A stretch of 64,000 bases of DNA from Aquirickettsiella gammari (GTDB lineage: Bacteria > Pseudomonadota > Gammaproteobacteria > Diplorickettsiales > Diplorickettsiaceae), in NCBI GenBank assembly GCA_963701065.1, contig OY969558.1, positions 682,001-746,000 of the forward strand. The letters run 5' to 3'. Below, one piece after another: positions 43,589 through 51,646 of this stretch. Every line of letters begins with the position of its first letter. The stretch's first letter is position 1. The notes beneath the pieces were generated by a model. The model made no database searches. It saw only the letters and a program-made list of their open reading frames with translations, and had not been told where the DNA came from. A program made the position numbers and the translations under genes.

Positions 43589-45325
43589 ATGTCAACGTTT
43601 TATAATCGATTTTCTTTTAGGAATCCCTTTAAGATTCTTCCCAATGCTTGGGATTTAGTTGCTTTTATTATTGTACTCGGCATGCTCGCTGCCTGTGTAT
43701 GGGCTGGCAAACAAATGGCTGCCCCCTATCAAGTCGGACAAGGCTTATCGCTTTCTTTAGACCCACATCAATTACCTAAATATGCCTTGTTTACCGTATT
43801 GCGTTTATTTACCGCTATGGCATTTTCTCTGTTATTCACTTTTACAGTAGGCACTTTAGCGGCAAAAAATAAACGCGCTGCCAGCATTATTATCCCTTGT
43901 ATTGATATACTTCAGTCTGTCCCTGTTATTGGCTTGTTATCTATTACCATAGTAGGCTTTATCGCTTTATTTCATGGAAGTCGTCTGGGCCCTGAAGCTG
44001 CCGCTATTTTTGCAGTTTTTACCGCACAAGTTTGGAATATTACGCTTAGTTTTTATCAAAGTCTCTGTTCTGTCCCTACGGAATTAAAAGAAGCCGCCGA
44101 TATGTTTCATTTGTCCGCCTGGCAACGTTTTTGGCGTCTTGACGTCCCTTTTAGTATGCCTGGATTGTTATGGAATATGATGATGTCTATGTCAGGTAGC
44201 TGGATCTTTTTAATTGCTTCTGAAAGCATTTCAGTGCATAACCAAACTATCGTCTTACCTGGCGTAGGTTCTTATCTCAGCCTTGCGATCAGCCAAGCCA
44301 GTATGTCGGGAGTAGTCTACACCATCCTTACGATGCTAATTGTCATTTTACTCTATGACCAACTTTTTTTTAGACCCTTATTAAACTGGTCAAAAAAATT
44401 TACATTCGAACAAGTCAGCCAAGAATATGTGTCTCGATCATGGATTACTGTGTTATTACAACGAACCTATATTTTAAAATATTTAAGTCATTTTTTGGGG
44501 ATATTCGGTGATGCGATTGTCAATCTTTCTTTCGCAAACGGAATAAAACAAGAACCCGTCGCTAAAAAACCGGCACCGAATAGATTTATCGAGCTTATCT
44601 GGTATACCAGCCTTACTGTATTGGTGACCGGTTCACTTTGGCTATTACTACATTTTATATTCAAACATATCTCATCCCATGAATTATTTCATGTACTGCT
44701 TTTAGGCCTTATAACGGCATTAAGAATTGTCACCATTATTTTGATAGCGAGTATCATTTGGATACCTATTGGGGTTTTTATCGGGTTAAACCGGCGTATT
44801 GCAGAATGGGTACAACCTATTGCTCAGTTTTTAGCAGCATTTCCAGCCAATGTTTTATTTCCAGTTGCTGTTATCCTGATTTTAAGATATCGATTAAATA
44901 TCGAGATTTGGTCAACCCCTTTATTATTATTAGGGACGCAGTGGTACATTTTATTCAATATTATCGCCGGTACTGCAGCCTTACCGGAAGATCTTAAAGA
45001 AGCTAGTAGTAATTTTGGTGTCAAAGGTTGGCAATGGTGGCGTCGTTTAATTTTACCCGGAATATTTCCTCATTGGATCACAGGAACCATTACGGCTATT
45101 GGAGGAGGATGGAATATAACTATCCTAACCGAGGTAATTAGTTGGGGGTCTACCACACTCACTGCAACAGGACTAGGTTCTTATATTGCAGAATCTACAG
45201 CGGCCGGTGATTTTCCGCGTGTGGCACTTGGTATGGCCATGATGAGTGCATTTGTATTAGTTATGAATCATTTAGTTTGGCGGCCGTTATACAATCTATC
45301 TCAATCGCGATATCGATTAGATTAA
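43589..45325 (+). CDS. ABC transporter permease, fused two-domain NitT/TauT-like type
   Basis: An inner-membrane protein of 578 residues containing two permease domains in one chain. The first (about 75-270) carries VPTELKEAADMFHLSAWQRF and the second (about 350-570) LPEDLKEASSNFGVKGWQWW, each the EAA coupling helix that meets the ATPase. I use the ATG at 43589, preceded by GGGGGGTAGG; an upstream GTG at 43532 would put the leader hairpins inside the protein. The family imports nitrate, sulfonate, bicarbonate or similar ions, but no binding-protein gene is present here, so the substrate is open. It works with the ATPase gene that follows after 20 bases. Confidence 0.88.
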   Translation: MSTFYNRFSFRNPFKILPNAWDLVAFIIVLGMLAACVWAGKQMAAPYQVGQGLSLSLDPHQLPKYALFTVLRLFTAMAFSLLFTFTVGTLAAKNKRAASIIIPCIDILQSVPVIGLLSITIVGFIALFHGSRLGPEAAAIFAVFTAQVWNITLSFYQSLCSVPTELKEAADMFHLSAWQRFWRLDVPFSMPGLLWNMMMSMSGSWIFLIASESISVHNQTIVLPGVGSYLSLAISQASMSGVVYTILTMLIVILLYDQLFFRPLLNWSKKFTFEQVSQEYVSRSWITVLLQRTYILKYLSHFLGIFGDAIVNLSFANGIKQEPVAKKPAPNRFIELIWYTSLTVLVTGSLWLLLHFIFKHISSHELFHVLLLGLITALRIVTIILIASIIWIPIGVFIGLNRRIAEWVQPIAQFLAAFPANVLFPVAVILILRYRLNIEIWSTPLLLLGTQWYILFNIIAGTAALPEDLKEASSNFGVKGWQWWRRLILPGIFPHWITGTITAIGGGWNITILTEVISWGSTTLTATGLGSYIAESTAAGDFPRVALGMAMMSAFVLVMNHLVWRPLYNLSQSRYRLD

Positions 45326-45345
45326 TCAGAAGAGAGCTAGCTATT

Positions 45346-46659
45346 ATGAATAAAAAACCTATTTTTACTGTAAAAGATATCGGCAAATCATTTAAAAAAG
45401 CCGAGCAACAAGAATTATTAGTGTTAGATAAAGTCAACTTTCAACTCTATGAAGATGAGATTGTCGCTTTGTTAGGAAAATCAGGTTCAGGAAAATCTAC
45501 CCTATTACGGATTATTGCCGGCCTTACCAATCCTAGTAATGGCAGCGTCACTTATCGAGACCAGGTTGTGCACGGCCCTGTGCAAGGCATGGCGATGGTG
45601 TTTCAAAACTTTGCGCTACTTCCTTGGTTAACCGTTTTAGAAAATGTTGAATTAGGCCTAGAAGCACTACGTGTCCCTCGCGATGAACGTAGAACACGCG
45701 CATTAAAAGCCATCGACATCATAGGGCTTGATGGCTTTGAGTCCGCTTATCCTAAAGAATTATCCGGCGGGATGCGTCAACGGGTGGGATTTGCACGTGC
45801 ATTAGTCATAAATCCAGATGTACTATTAATGGATGAGCCTTTTTCTGCCTTAGATGTACTCACAGCAGATAATCTTAAAAGCGATTTACTGGATCTATGG
45901 GAAGAAAAACAAACGGGTACTCGTGGAATTTTATTTGTAACGCACAATATTGAAGAGGCGGTATTACTCGCTAATCGCGTTATTGTCTTTGATAGTGATC
46001 CAGGCACTATCCGGGCAGAATTAGCCATTGATTTAGCTTATCCACGCGCTGAACAAGATACTGAATTTCGACAATACGTTGACGAAATATATTCTTTAAT
46101 TACCCGTCAAATGGATGAGCGTAAAAAACTACGTCTCAAAGAACAATTGCCGCGTATTACCGATATTGGTTATCGTCTCCCTGATGCGGATATTTCTGAA
46201 TTAACCGGTTTGCTTGAAACCTTAGATCAATCGGAATATCAAGGTCATATTAGCCTACCTGAGCTTACCGAGTCGCTACATTTAGATGTTGATGATTTAT
46301 TTCCATTAACTGAAGTATTAGATATATTAGGTTTTGCCCATGTCAATCATGGAGAATTAATCTTAACAGAAGCCGGTAGATTATTCGCAAACGCAGATAT
46401 CTTAGAACGAAAAAAGATATTTGCGGCTCATTTATTACGTTACGTACCTTTAGCTAAACATATTCGTCAGGTTTTAGAAGAAAGGCGTACAGCAGGTCAA
46501 CGTGCCTCTAGAGATCGTTTTCTCAATGAATTAGAGGATTTCTTGAGTGAAAAAGAAGCGGAGCGGGTGCTTCGTACCGTTATTGACTGGGGGCGTTACG
46601 CTGAGTTATTCGCCTATGCAAACAATACCGGTATGTTAAGCTTAGAGAATCCAAATTAA
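45346..46659 (+). CDS. ABC transporter ATP-binding protein with C-terminal AAA-associated domain
   Basis: A protein of 437 residues. The ATPase part (1-270) has Walker A GKSGSGKST, signature LSGGMRQRV, Walker B LLMDEPFSALD and the His switch VTHN, closest to NitT/TauT/SsuB-type importers. After about residue 300 a second domain of roughly 130 residues follows (DISELTGLLETLD and GELILTEAGRLFANADILERK), a winged-helix-like region annotated as AAA-associated C-terminal domain in similar proteins; its role is unknown, possibly regulatory. The ATG at 45346 has an AGAGAG upstream; an earlier ATG at 45277 lies inside the permease gene. It partners the permease gene before it. Confidence 0.9.
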   Translation: MNKKPIFTVKDIGKSFKKAEQQELLVLDKVNFQLYEDEIVALLGKSGSGKSTLLRIIAGLTNPSNGSVTYRDQVVHGPVQGMAMVFQNFALLPWLTVLENVELGLEALRVPRDERRTRALKAIDIIGLDGFESAYPKELSGGMRQRVGFARALVINPDVLLMDEPFSALDVLTADNLKSDLLDLWEEKQTGTRGILFVTHNIEEAVLLANRVIVFDSDPGTIRAELAIDLAYPRAEQDTEFRQYVDEIYSLITRQMDERKKLRLKEQLPRITDIGYRLPDADISELTGLLETLDQSEYQGHISLPELTESLHLDVDDLFPLTEVLDILGFAHVNHGELILTEAGRLFANADILERKKIFAAHLLRYVPLAKHIRQVLEERRTAGQRASRDRFLNELEDFLSEKEAERVLRTVIDWGRYAELFAYANNTGMLSLENPN

Positions 46660-46710
46660 ATATTTTAATTTTTTCTCGCTGTTCTTAATTCAATTTTATG
46701 ATTAAAGCCT

Positions 46711-47679
46711 ATGAAGACTAAGAAATTCTCCGAATCAGCCCGTAAAGTCATTGAGATTGAAGGAAATACTATTCTGGGCTTGTTAGACAAGGTTGACGCG
46801 AATTTTGAACGTGCCTGCGAAATACTTTTTAATTGCCAAGGTCATATCATTGTAATCGGCATTGGAAAATCGGGTCACATCGGTAATAAAATCGCTGCCA
46901 CTCTAGCGAGCACAGGAAGTCCTGCTTTTTTTATTCATGCTGCCGAAGCAAATCATGGCGATCTAGGCATGATTAATTGCAAAGATGTAGTTTTAGCTAT
47001 CTCCCATTCTGGAGAGACCGATGAACTCATTAGTATTCTGCCTACGCTTAAATCATTAAACATTCCTTTCATCTTAATAACAGGAAATCTCCATTCTACT
47101 CTAGCACAACAAGCAACAGTTACACTTCATATAGCGATTAAACAAGAAGCCTGTCCTTTAGGGTTAGCACCGACATCCAGCAGTACAGCGATGTTAGTCA
47201 TGGGTGATGCGATTGCAGTATCATTACTTAATAGGCGGGATTTTACCCGTGATGACTTTGCCAAGGTTCATCCAAAGGGTCAATTAGGGCGCCGTTTGTT
47301 GTTAAAAGTTGCGGATATTATGCATACTGGCTCCGCCATTCCTAAGGTGATGTCCGGTACGCCTTTAATCCAAACACTATTCGAGATTTCACAAAAACGT
47401 CTCGGAATGGCCATAATTACTGATAAAGACCAATATCTTCTAGGTGTTTTTACCGATGGTGATCTTAGAAGGGCCATTGATCAAGGCTTAAATCTAAAAA
47501 CCACGCTGGTTGATCAGGTAATGACTTCTCACTGCAAAACCATAAATAAAGAGCAGCTAGCGGCTGAGGCTTTAGAAAAGATGGAAGCGAGCAAGATAAC
47601 CACTTTGATTGTTGTAGATGAAAAAAAACCTCTTGGCGTCATCCATATCCATGATATTCTGAGCCAGGGAATCAAGTAG
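46711..47679 (+). CDS. kdsD: Arabinose-5-phosphate isomerase (KdsD/KpsF type)
   Basis: Converts ribulose-5-phosphate to arabinose-5-phosphate, the first step toward Kdo of lipopolysaccharide. An SIS sugar-isomerase domain (GIGKSGHIGNKIAATLASTG, SHSGETDEL) is followed by two CBS domains (IMHTGSAIPKV and VMTSHCKTI regions). At 322 residues it is full length. It heads the lptC-lptA-lptB genes, as in E. coli, but kdsC, normally next, is missing. Confidence 0.95.
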   Translation: MKTKKFSESARKVIEIEGNTILGLLDKVDANFERACEILFNCQGHIIVIGIGKSGHIGNKIAATLASTGSPAFFIHAAEANHGDLGMINCKDVVLAISHSGETDELISILPTLKSLNIPFILITGNLHSTLAQQATVTLHIAIKQEACPLGLAPTSSSTAMLVMGDAIAVSLLNRRDFTRDDFAKVHPKGQLGRRLLLKVADIMHTGSAIPKVMSGTPLIQTLFEISQKRLGMAIITDKDQYLLGVFTDGDLRRAIDQGLNLKTTLVDQVMTSHCKTINKEQLAAEALEKMEASKITTLIVVDEKKPLGVIHIHDILSQGIK

Positions 47680-47728
47680 GTTTTTTTAGATTAACTCAAA
47701 TCATTTAAGTTAACGTGTCCAAAATAGT

Positions 47729-48298
47729 ATGTTTTCTAAAACGCTCGTCATTAATCTTATCCTTGCTTCACTTATTTTATTAGGAACCTGGTATACCTGG
47801 TTACAGTTAACTCGGCCTGCAAATCCTTTTACAACAGGGCACCAACCCGATACCTATGCGACTCAGGTTGTTATTTACCACACGGATCAAAAAGGTAATC
47901 TTTATGATCAATTAGACACTCCTTTATCGGTCCATTATCCTTTAGATGATAGCATTTCCCTTTCCACGCCTTTATTTACTTTATTTTTAAAAAATAAAGA
48001 ATCATGGCAACTTTCATCGCATTATGGCAGACTGGAAGAAAGTAAAGACCTTCTAAGACTGTGGGATGATGTCAAACTTAAACAAAAGCGAGGAACAAGT
48101 AATACGCCGCTATCAACCTTAACGACATCTACTTTAGACATCCACCTTAAAGAAAAAACGGCGCAAACATCAGCGCCCATTGTTATTACCCAAATAAGTC
48201 AAGAGATACACGCCATAGGATTACATGCTGATTTCAATAGCAAAACTATTCGGCTTTTATCACAAGTAAAAGGGCAACTCAAATCTGCTAAAAAGTAA
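47729..48298 (+). CDS. lptC: Lipopolysaccharide export protein LptC
   Basis: A bitopic inner-membrane protein of 189 residues. An N-terminal helix (LVINLILASLILLGTWYTWL) anchors a periplasmic beta-jellyroll that takes LPS from LptBFG and passes it to LptA. The domain is recognisable by the DxxxG-type start (KGNLYDQLDTPL), YGRLEESKDLLRLWDDVKLK and the final IGLHADFNSKTIRLLSQVKG. The lptA start follows the stop directly. Confidence 0.9.
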   Translation: MFSKTLVINLILASLILLGTWYTWLQLTRPANPFTTGHQPDTYATQVVIYHTDQKGNLYDQLDTPLSVHYPLDDSISLSTPLFTLFLKNKESWQLSSHYGRLEESKDLLRLWDDVKLKQKRGTSNTPLSTLTTSTLDIHLKEKTAQTSAPIVITQISQEIHAIGLHADFNSKTIRLLSQVKGQLKSAKK

Positions 48299-48856
48299 AT
48301 GGGGTTTAAGATGCGTATTCAAGATCACTTGAAACGAAAACAGCTTAAGGCAACTAAAGATTTACTATTGCTGGCGATATTAATAGTTACTAACATTTAT
48401 GCCCCTGCTTATGCGCGCCAGCAAAGCCCCGGACAAACTATCTATTTTGAGTCGGATACTCTGTTATATAATAATGAGGCCAAACTAGGAATTTACCAAG
48501 GACATATTAAGTTAACCCAAGGTACGCGTGTTCTAACGGCAGACTATGCGACCAGCTATTCGGACAAAAAGGGCCAAATCGTAAAAGTAGTTGCTATTGG
48601 CAATCCTGCTCGTTATTGCGCTGTCATATTCCCTAACCACCCTCAGTTAATTGCTACTGGAAATACTATCTATTATTATCCCCTACAAGATTATTTAGAG
48701 GCTGTCGGCAATGCCGAGATAGTCCAAGGTCAAAACCATGTCAAAGGTCCAAAAATTAACTATGATTTTAAAAAGAAAACCGTGGGTTCTTCGATCTCAA
48801 AAGAAGGACATACGCAAATTTTGCTAGCTCCATTACAACAATCTATACACTCATGA
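48299..48856 (+). CDS. lptA: Lipopolysaccharide export protein LptA
   Basis: A periplasmic bridge protein of 185 residues that carries LPS from LptC to LptD. A signal region (LLLLAILIVTNIYAPAYA) precedes an OstA-type jellyroll with YQGHIKLTQGTRVLTADYAT and NAEIVQGQNHVKGPKINYD. The ATG at 48299 lies directly after the lptC stop; an in-frame ATG at 48311 (MRIQDH) has a slightly better GGGG spacing and may be the true start. The end overlaps lptB by the four bases ATGA. Confidence 0.9.
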   Translation: MGFKMRIQDHLKRKQLKATKDLLLLAILIVTNIYAPAYARQQSPGQTIYFESDTLLYNNEAKLGIYQGHIKLTQGTRVLTADYATSYSDKKGQIVKVVAIGNPARYCAVIFPNHPQLIATGNTIYYYPLQDYLEAVGNAEIVQGQNHVKGPKINYDFKKKTVGSSISKEGHTQILLAPLQQSIHS

Positions 48857-49578
48857 GTAAACTACATGCTATCAATTTAGCAAAACGCTATCATTCTCGC
48901 GTTGTTGTTAAAAACGTCTCACTAGAACTAGAAACAGGCGAAGTGGTCGGTTTATTAGGCCCTAATGGTGCTGGAAAAACAACCAGTTTTTATTTGATTG
49001 TGGGCCTAATAGACAGTGCACAAGGTAAGATTTTACTGGATAATCATAATATTACCCATCTGCCTATGCATGCACGTGCTAAAGCGGGGATTGGCTATTT
49101 ACCGCAAGAACCTTCTATATTTCGTAAATTATCGGTTGCCGATAATATTCTAGCTATCCTCCAATTACGCAAGGATCTTTCCAAAGAACAACGTAAACAA
49201 CATCTGGAAAATTTACTGCATGAATTCCATATTGCGCATATTCGCGATACCTTAGGCATTAGCCTATCCGGTGGAGAACGTCGGCGTGTAGAGATTGCGC
49301 GTGCTTTAGCGATGGAACCTAAATTTATGCTATTAGACGAGCCATTTGCAGGAATTGACCCTATTTCCATCGTCGATATCAAACGCATGATTATTCATCT
49401 TAGCCGTCGAGGCATTGGGGTATTAATTACCGATCATAATGTTCGGGAAACACTGACTATTTGCAAACGGGCCTATATAGTAAGCGAAGGTGAAACTATT
49501 TACGTCGGAACACCGAAAGAAGTACTACAGAATCAACGTGTCCGCGAGGTTTATTTGGGTCATGAGTTTGATCTATAG
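48853..49578 (+). CDS. lptB: Lipopolysaccharide export ABC ATPase LptB
   Basis: Powers extraction of LPS from the inner membrane with LptF and LptG. Walker A GPNGAGKTT, signature LSGGERRRV, Walker B MLLDEPFAGIDP and ITDHNVRETL are all present in 241 residues. GIGYLPQEPSIFRKL is highly typical. In most gammaproteobacteria rpoN follows; here there is a 241-base gap and then hpf. Confidence 0.97.
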   Translation: MSKLHAINLAKRYHSRVVVKNVSLELETGEVVGLLGPNGAGKTTSFYLIVGLIDSAQGKILLDNHNITHLPMHARAKAGIGYLPQEPSIFRKLSVADNILAILQLRKDLSKEQRKQHLENLLHEFHIAHIRDTLGISLSGGERRRVEIARALAMEPKFMLLDEPFAGIDPISIVDIKRMIIHLSRRGIGVLITDHNVRETLTICKRAYIVSEGETIYVGTPKEVLQNQRVREVYLGHEFDL

Positions 49579-49757
49579 TACGTATCAAGCACCGCTAAGC
49601 CTTTTATATATTGTTTAATTTTTACTCACTGATTCGATAAAAAATAAGCGATGCCTCTTTATCGCCATCCGGCTAAAAACTCACTGCCATCATTGATAAA
49701 AATAAAGAATTCCAGCTTGGCAAGCGCCGCTCCCTACTTAAAAGATCCCGCCTAAGG

Positions 49758-49763
49758 TATAAT
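49758..49763 (+). promoter_or_regulatory. Possible -10 element before hpf
   Basis: A perfect TATAAT 57 bases before the hpf ATG. No good -35 sits at 16-18 bases (the best is TACTTA). No sigma-54 type element is visible. Confidence 0.3.
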
Positions 49764-49819
49764 TGAGCTGGCTTGAGGAAAAATATCAGTGATAATTAAT
49801 TACAAAGAAAGAGGGTCTA

Positions 49820-50155
49820 ATGCAAATTACTATTACAGATGATGGGATAAAAGTTACTGATGCATTAAAACAATATATATTGGATAAATTTAAACGCCTA
49901 GAACGTATAACCCACAAGACCACGACTATTCACGTCACTTTAAGCCTAGAGAACCTAGACCAAGTTGTCAAAGCGCTCGTTCATGCCCATGGTACAGAAT
50001 TTTATGCAAGTGCTAGTAATGAGAATCTCTATCAAGCCATTGATGAATTAATCGATAAAATTGAATATCAAATTAATAAACACAAACAAAAGATAAAAGA
50101 GAAACGACACGACAGATCAGAAGAGTATGGTCCAAAAGAGTCTGAAGAATTGTAA
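49820..50155 (+). CDS. hpf: Ribosome hibernation promoting factor (short HPF)
   Basis: A protein of 111 residues that binds the small subunit at the mRNA/tRNA sites in slow growth and promotes 100S dimers. MQITITDDGIKVTDALKQYI, FKRLERITHK and YQAIDELIDKIEYQINKHK are typical, and there is no long C-terminal dimerisation domain, so it is the short form. A GAGGG site precedes the ATG. Its place after lptB matches E. coli except that rpoN is absent. Confidence 0.93.
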   Translation: MQITITDDGIKVTDALKQYILDKFKRLERITHKTTTIHVTLSLENLDQVVKALVHAHGTEFYASASNENLYQAIDELIDKIEYQINKHKQKIKEKRHDRSEEYGPKESEEL

Positions 50156-50177
50156 ACCAACATTTATCGAGGCCAAT

Positions 50178-51545
50178 GTGCAACTCAATTCATTAACCGC
50201 AATATCTCCTATTGATGGGCGTTATTCCGAAAAAACCGCAGCACTACGCCCGCTGTGTAGTGAGTACGGTTTATTTTATTTTAGAGTTTTAGTCGAAATT
50301 CGCTGGTTACAAACCCTAGCTAAGCACTCTGCTATTGAAGAAGTCCCCGTATTTTCGATAGCCGCACAGCAACAATTAAATCAGATTATAGAAAACTTTA
50401 ATTTAGCGGATGCGCAACAAATCAAGGCTTTAGAAAAAATCACTCACCATGATATTAAGGCCGTTGAATATTTTTTGAAAGAAAAACTAGCTGAAAATTC
50501 AGAGTTAAAACCTATTTGTGAATTTATTCATTTTGGCTGTACCTCCGAAGATATTAATAATTTAGCGTATGCCTTAATGCTCAAAGAAGTACGCCAAAAG
50601 CACCTACTTCCTCATATTGAACAACTAATAAATCATTTGAGAAAATTAGCGCGGCAATATGCTAGCTGTGCCATGCTTGGCCGTACACATGGACAAGCCG
50701 CTGTGCCCACCACGATGGGCAAAGAATTAGCTAATTTTACTCAACGCTTAATTGCTCAGCAGAAATTATTGACTCAAGTTACAATACTGGGAAAATTTAA
50801 TGGTGCCGTTGGCAATTACAATGCCCATCGTATCGCCTATCCCGACATTAACTGGCCCAAGCTAGGACAAGAATTTGTTTTAAGTTTAGGTTTGAATTGG
50901 AATGCTTATACGACACAAATTGAGCCACACGACTATATTGCTGAATATTGTGATAGTTTAAAACGAATTAATACTTTGTTAATCCATTTGGCCGCTGATT
51001 GTTGGGGCTATATTTCATTGGGTTATTTTAAACAGCGTATTAAAAAAGGTGAGGTGGGCTCATCCACTATGCCGCATAAAATAAACCCTATTGATTTTGA
51101 AAACGCTGAAGGTAATCTTAGTCTAGCTAATAGTTTATACCAACATTTTGCCAATACCCTGCCAATATCTCGTTGGCAAAGAGACCTCAGAGATTCCACA
51201 CTGTTGCGTAACTTAGGTACGGCTTTTGCACATAATTTAATTGCTTATAAAAGTTTACTACAGGGTTTAGAAAAAATTTCTATCGATGAAATTAAATTAA
51301 AACAAGATTTGGATCAACATTGGGAAATATTAGCTGAAGCGATACAAACGGTGTTGAGACGACATGGCGCAGAAATGCCGTACGAACGCTTAAAAGCCTT
51401 AACACAAGGAAAAAAACTTGATCAAGAAATACTTCATCAATTCATTAAGACTTTAGAAATTCCTGAAACCGTTAAACAAGAATTACTTCAGTTGTCGCCT
51501 GTTAATTATTTAGGCTACGCAAGCGAATTAGCGCAAGCAATCTAA
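50178..51545 (+). CDS. purB: Adenylosuccinate lyase
   Basis: Splits fumarate from adenylosuccinate and from SAICAR in purine synthesis. LTAISPIDGRYSEKTAALR at the N-terminus, the catalytic His in RTHGQAAVPTTMGKE and the signature GSSTMPHKINPIDFENAEGN are present. I set the start at GTG 50178 (VQLNSLTAISP, 455 residues), with GAGG six bases upstream, because it matches the E. coli length of 456. The ATG at 50127 lies inside hpf and would add 17 foreign residues. Confidence 0.95.
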   Translation: MQLNSLTAISPIDGRYSEKTAALRPLCSEYGLFYFRVLVEIRWLQTLAKHSAIEEVPVFSIAAQQQLNQIIENFNLADAQQIKALEKITHHDIKAVEYFLKEKLAENSELKPICEFIHFGCTSEDINNLAYALMLKEVRQKHLLPHIEQLINHLRKLARQYASCAMLGRTHGQAAVPTTMGKELANFTQRLIAQQKLLTQVTILGKFNGAVGNYNAHRIAYPDINWPKLGQEFVLSLGLNWNAYTTQIEPHDYIAEYCDSLKRINTLLIHLAADCWGYISLGYFKQRIKKGEVGSSTMPHKINPIDFENAEGNLSLANSLYQHFANTLPISRWQRDLRDSTLLRNLGTAFAHNLIAYKSLLQGLEKISIDEIKLKQDLDQHWEILAEAIQTVLRRHGAEMPYERLKALTQGKKLDQEILHQFIKTLEIPETVKQELLQLSPVNYLGYASELAQAI

Positions 51546-51592
51546 GGTTTAACTTATTTTAAAGTTCCATTTCAAGAAAAATAAACCCAACA

Positions 51593-51615
51593 ATTACTGA
51601 ATTTCATTCAGGTAA
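51593..51615. repeat. Hairpin between convergent purB and clpB
   Basis: ATTACTGAAT and ATTCAGGTAAT form a ten-pair stem with one bulge and a three-base loop. There is no T-run on either side, so it is at most a weak or Rho-assisted end for purB or clpB. Confidence 0.35.
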
Positions 51616-51646
51616 TCCAAGCGAATAATTAATTCTAGAAATAGAT

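Noticed and set aside
45277..45345. Upstream ATG for the ABC ATPase
   Set aside because: It lies inside the permease gene and adds residues foreign to the family; ATG 45346 has its own ribosome site.
50127..50177. ATG start for purB inside hpf
   Set aside because: It adds 17 residues absent from the family; GTG 50178 gives the expected N-terminus and length.
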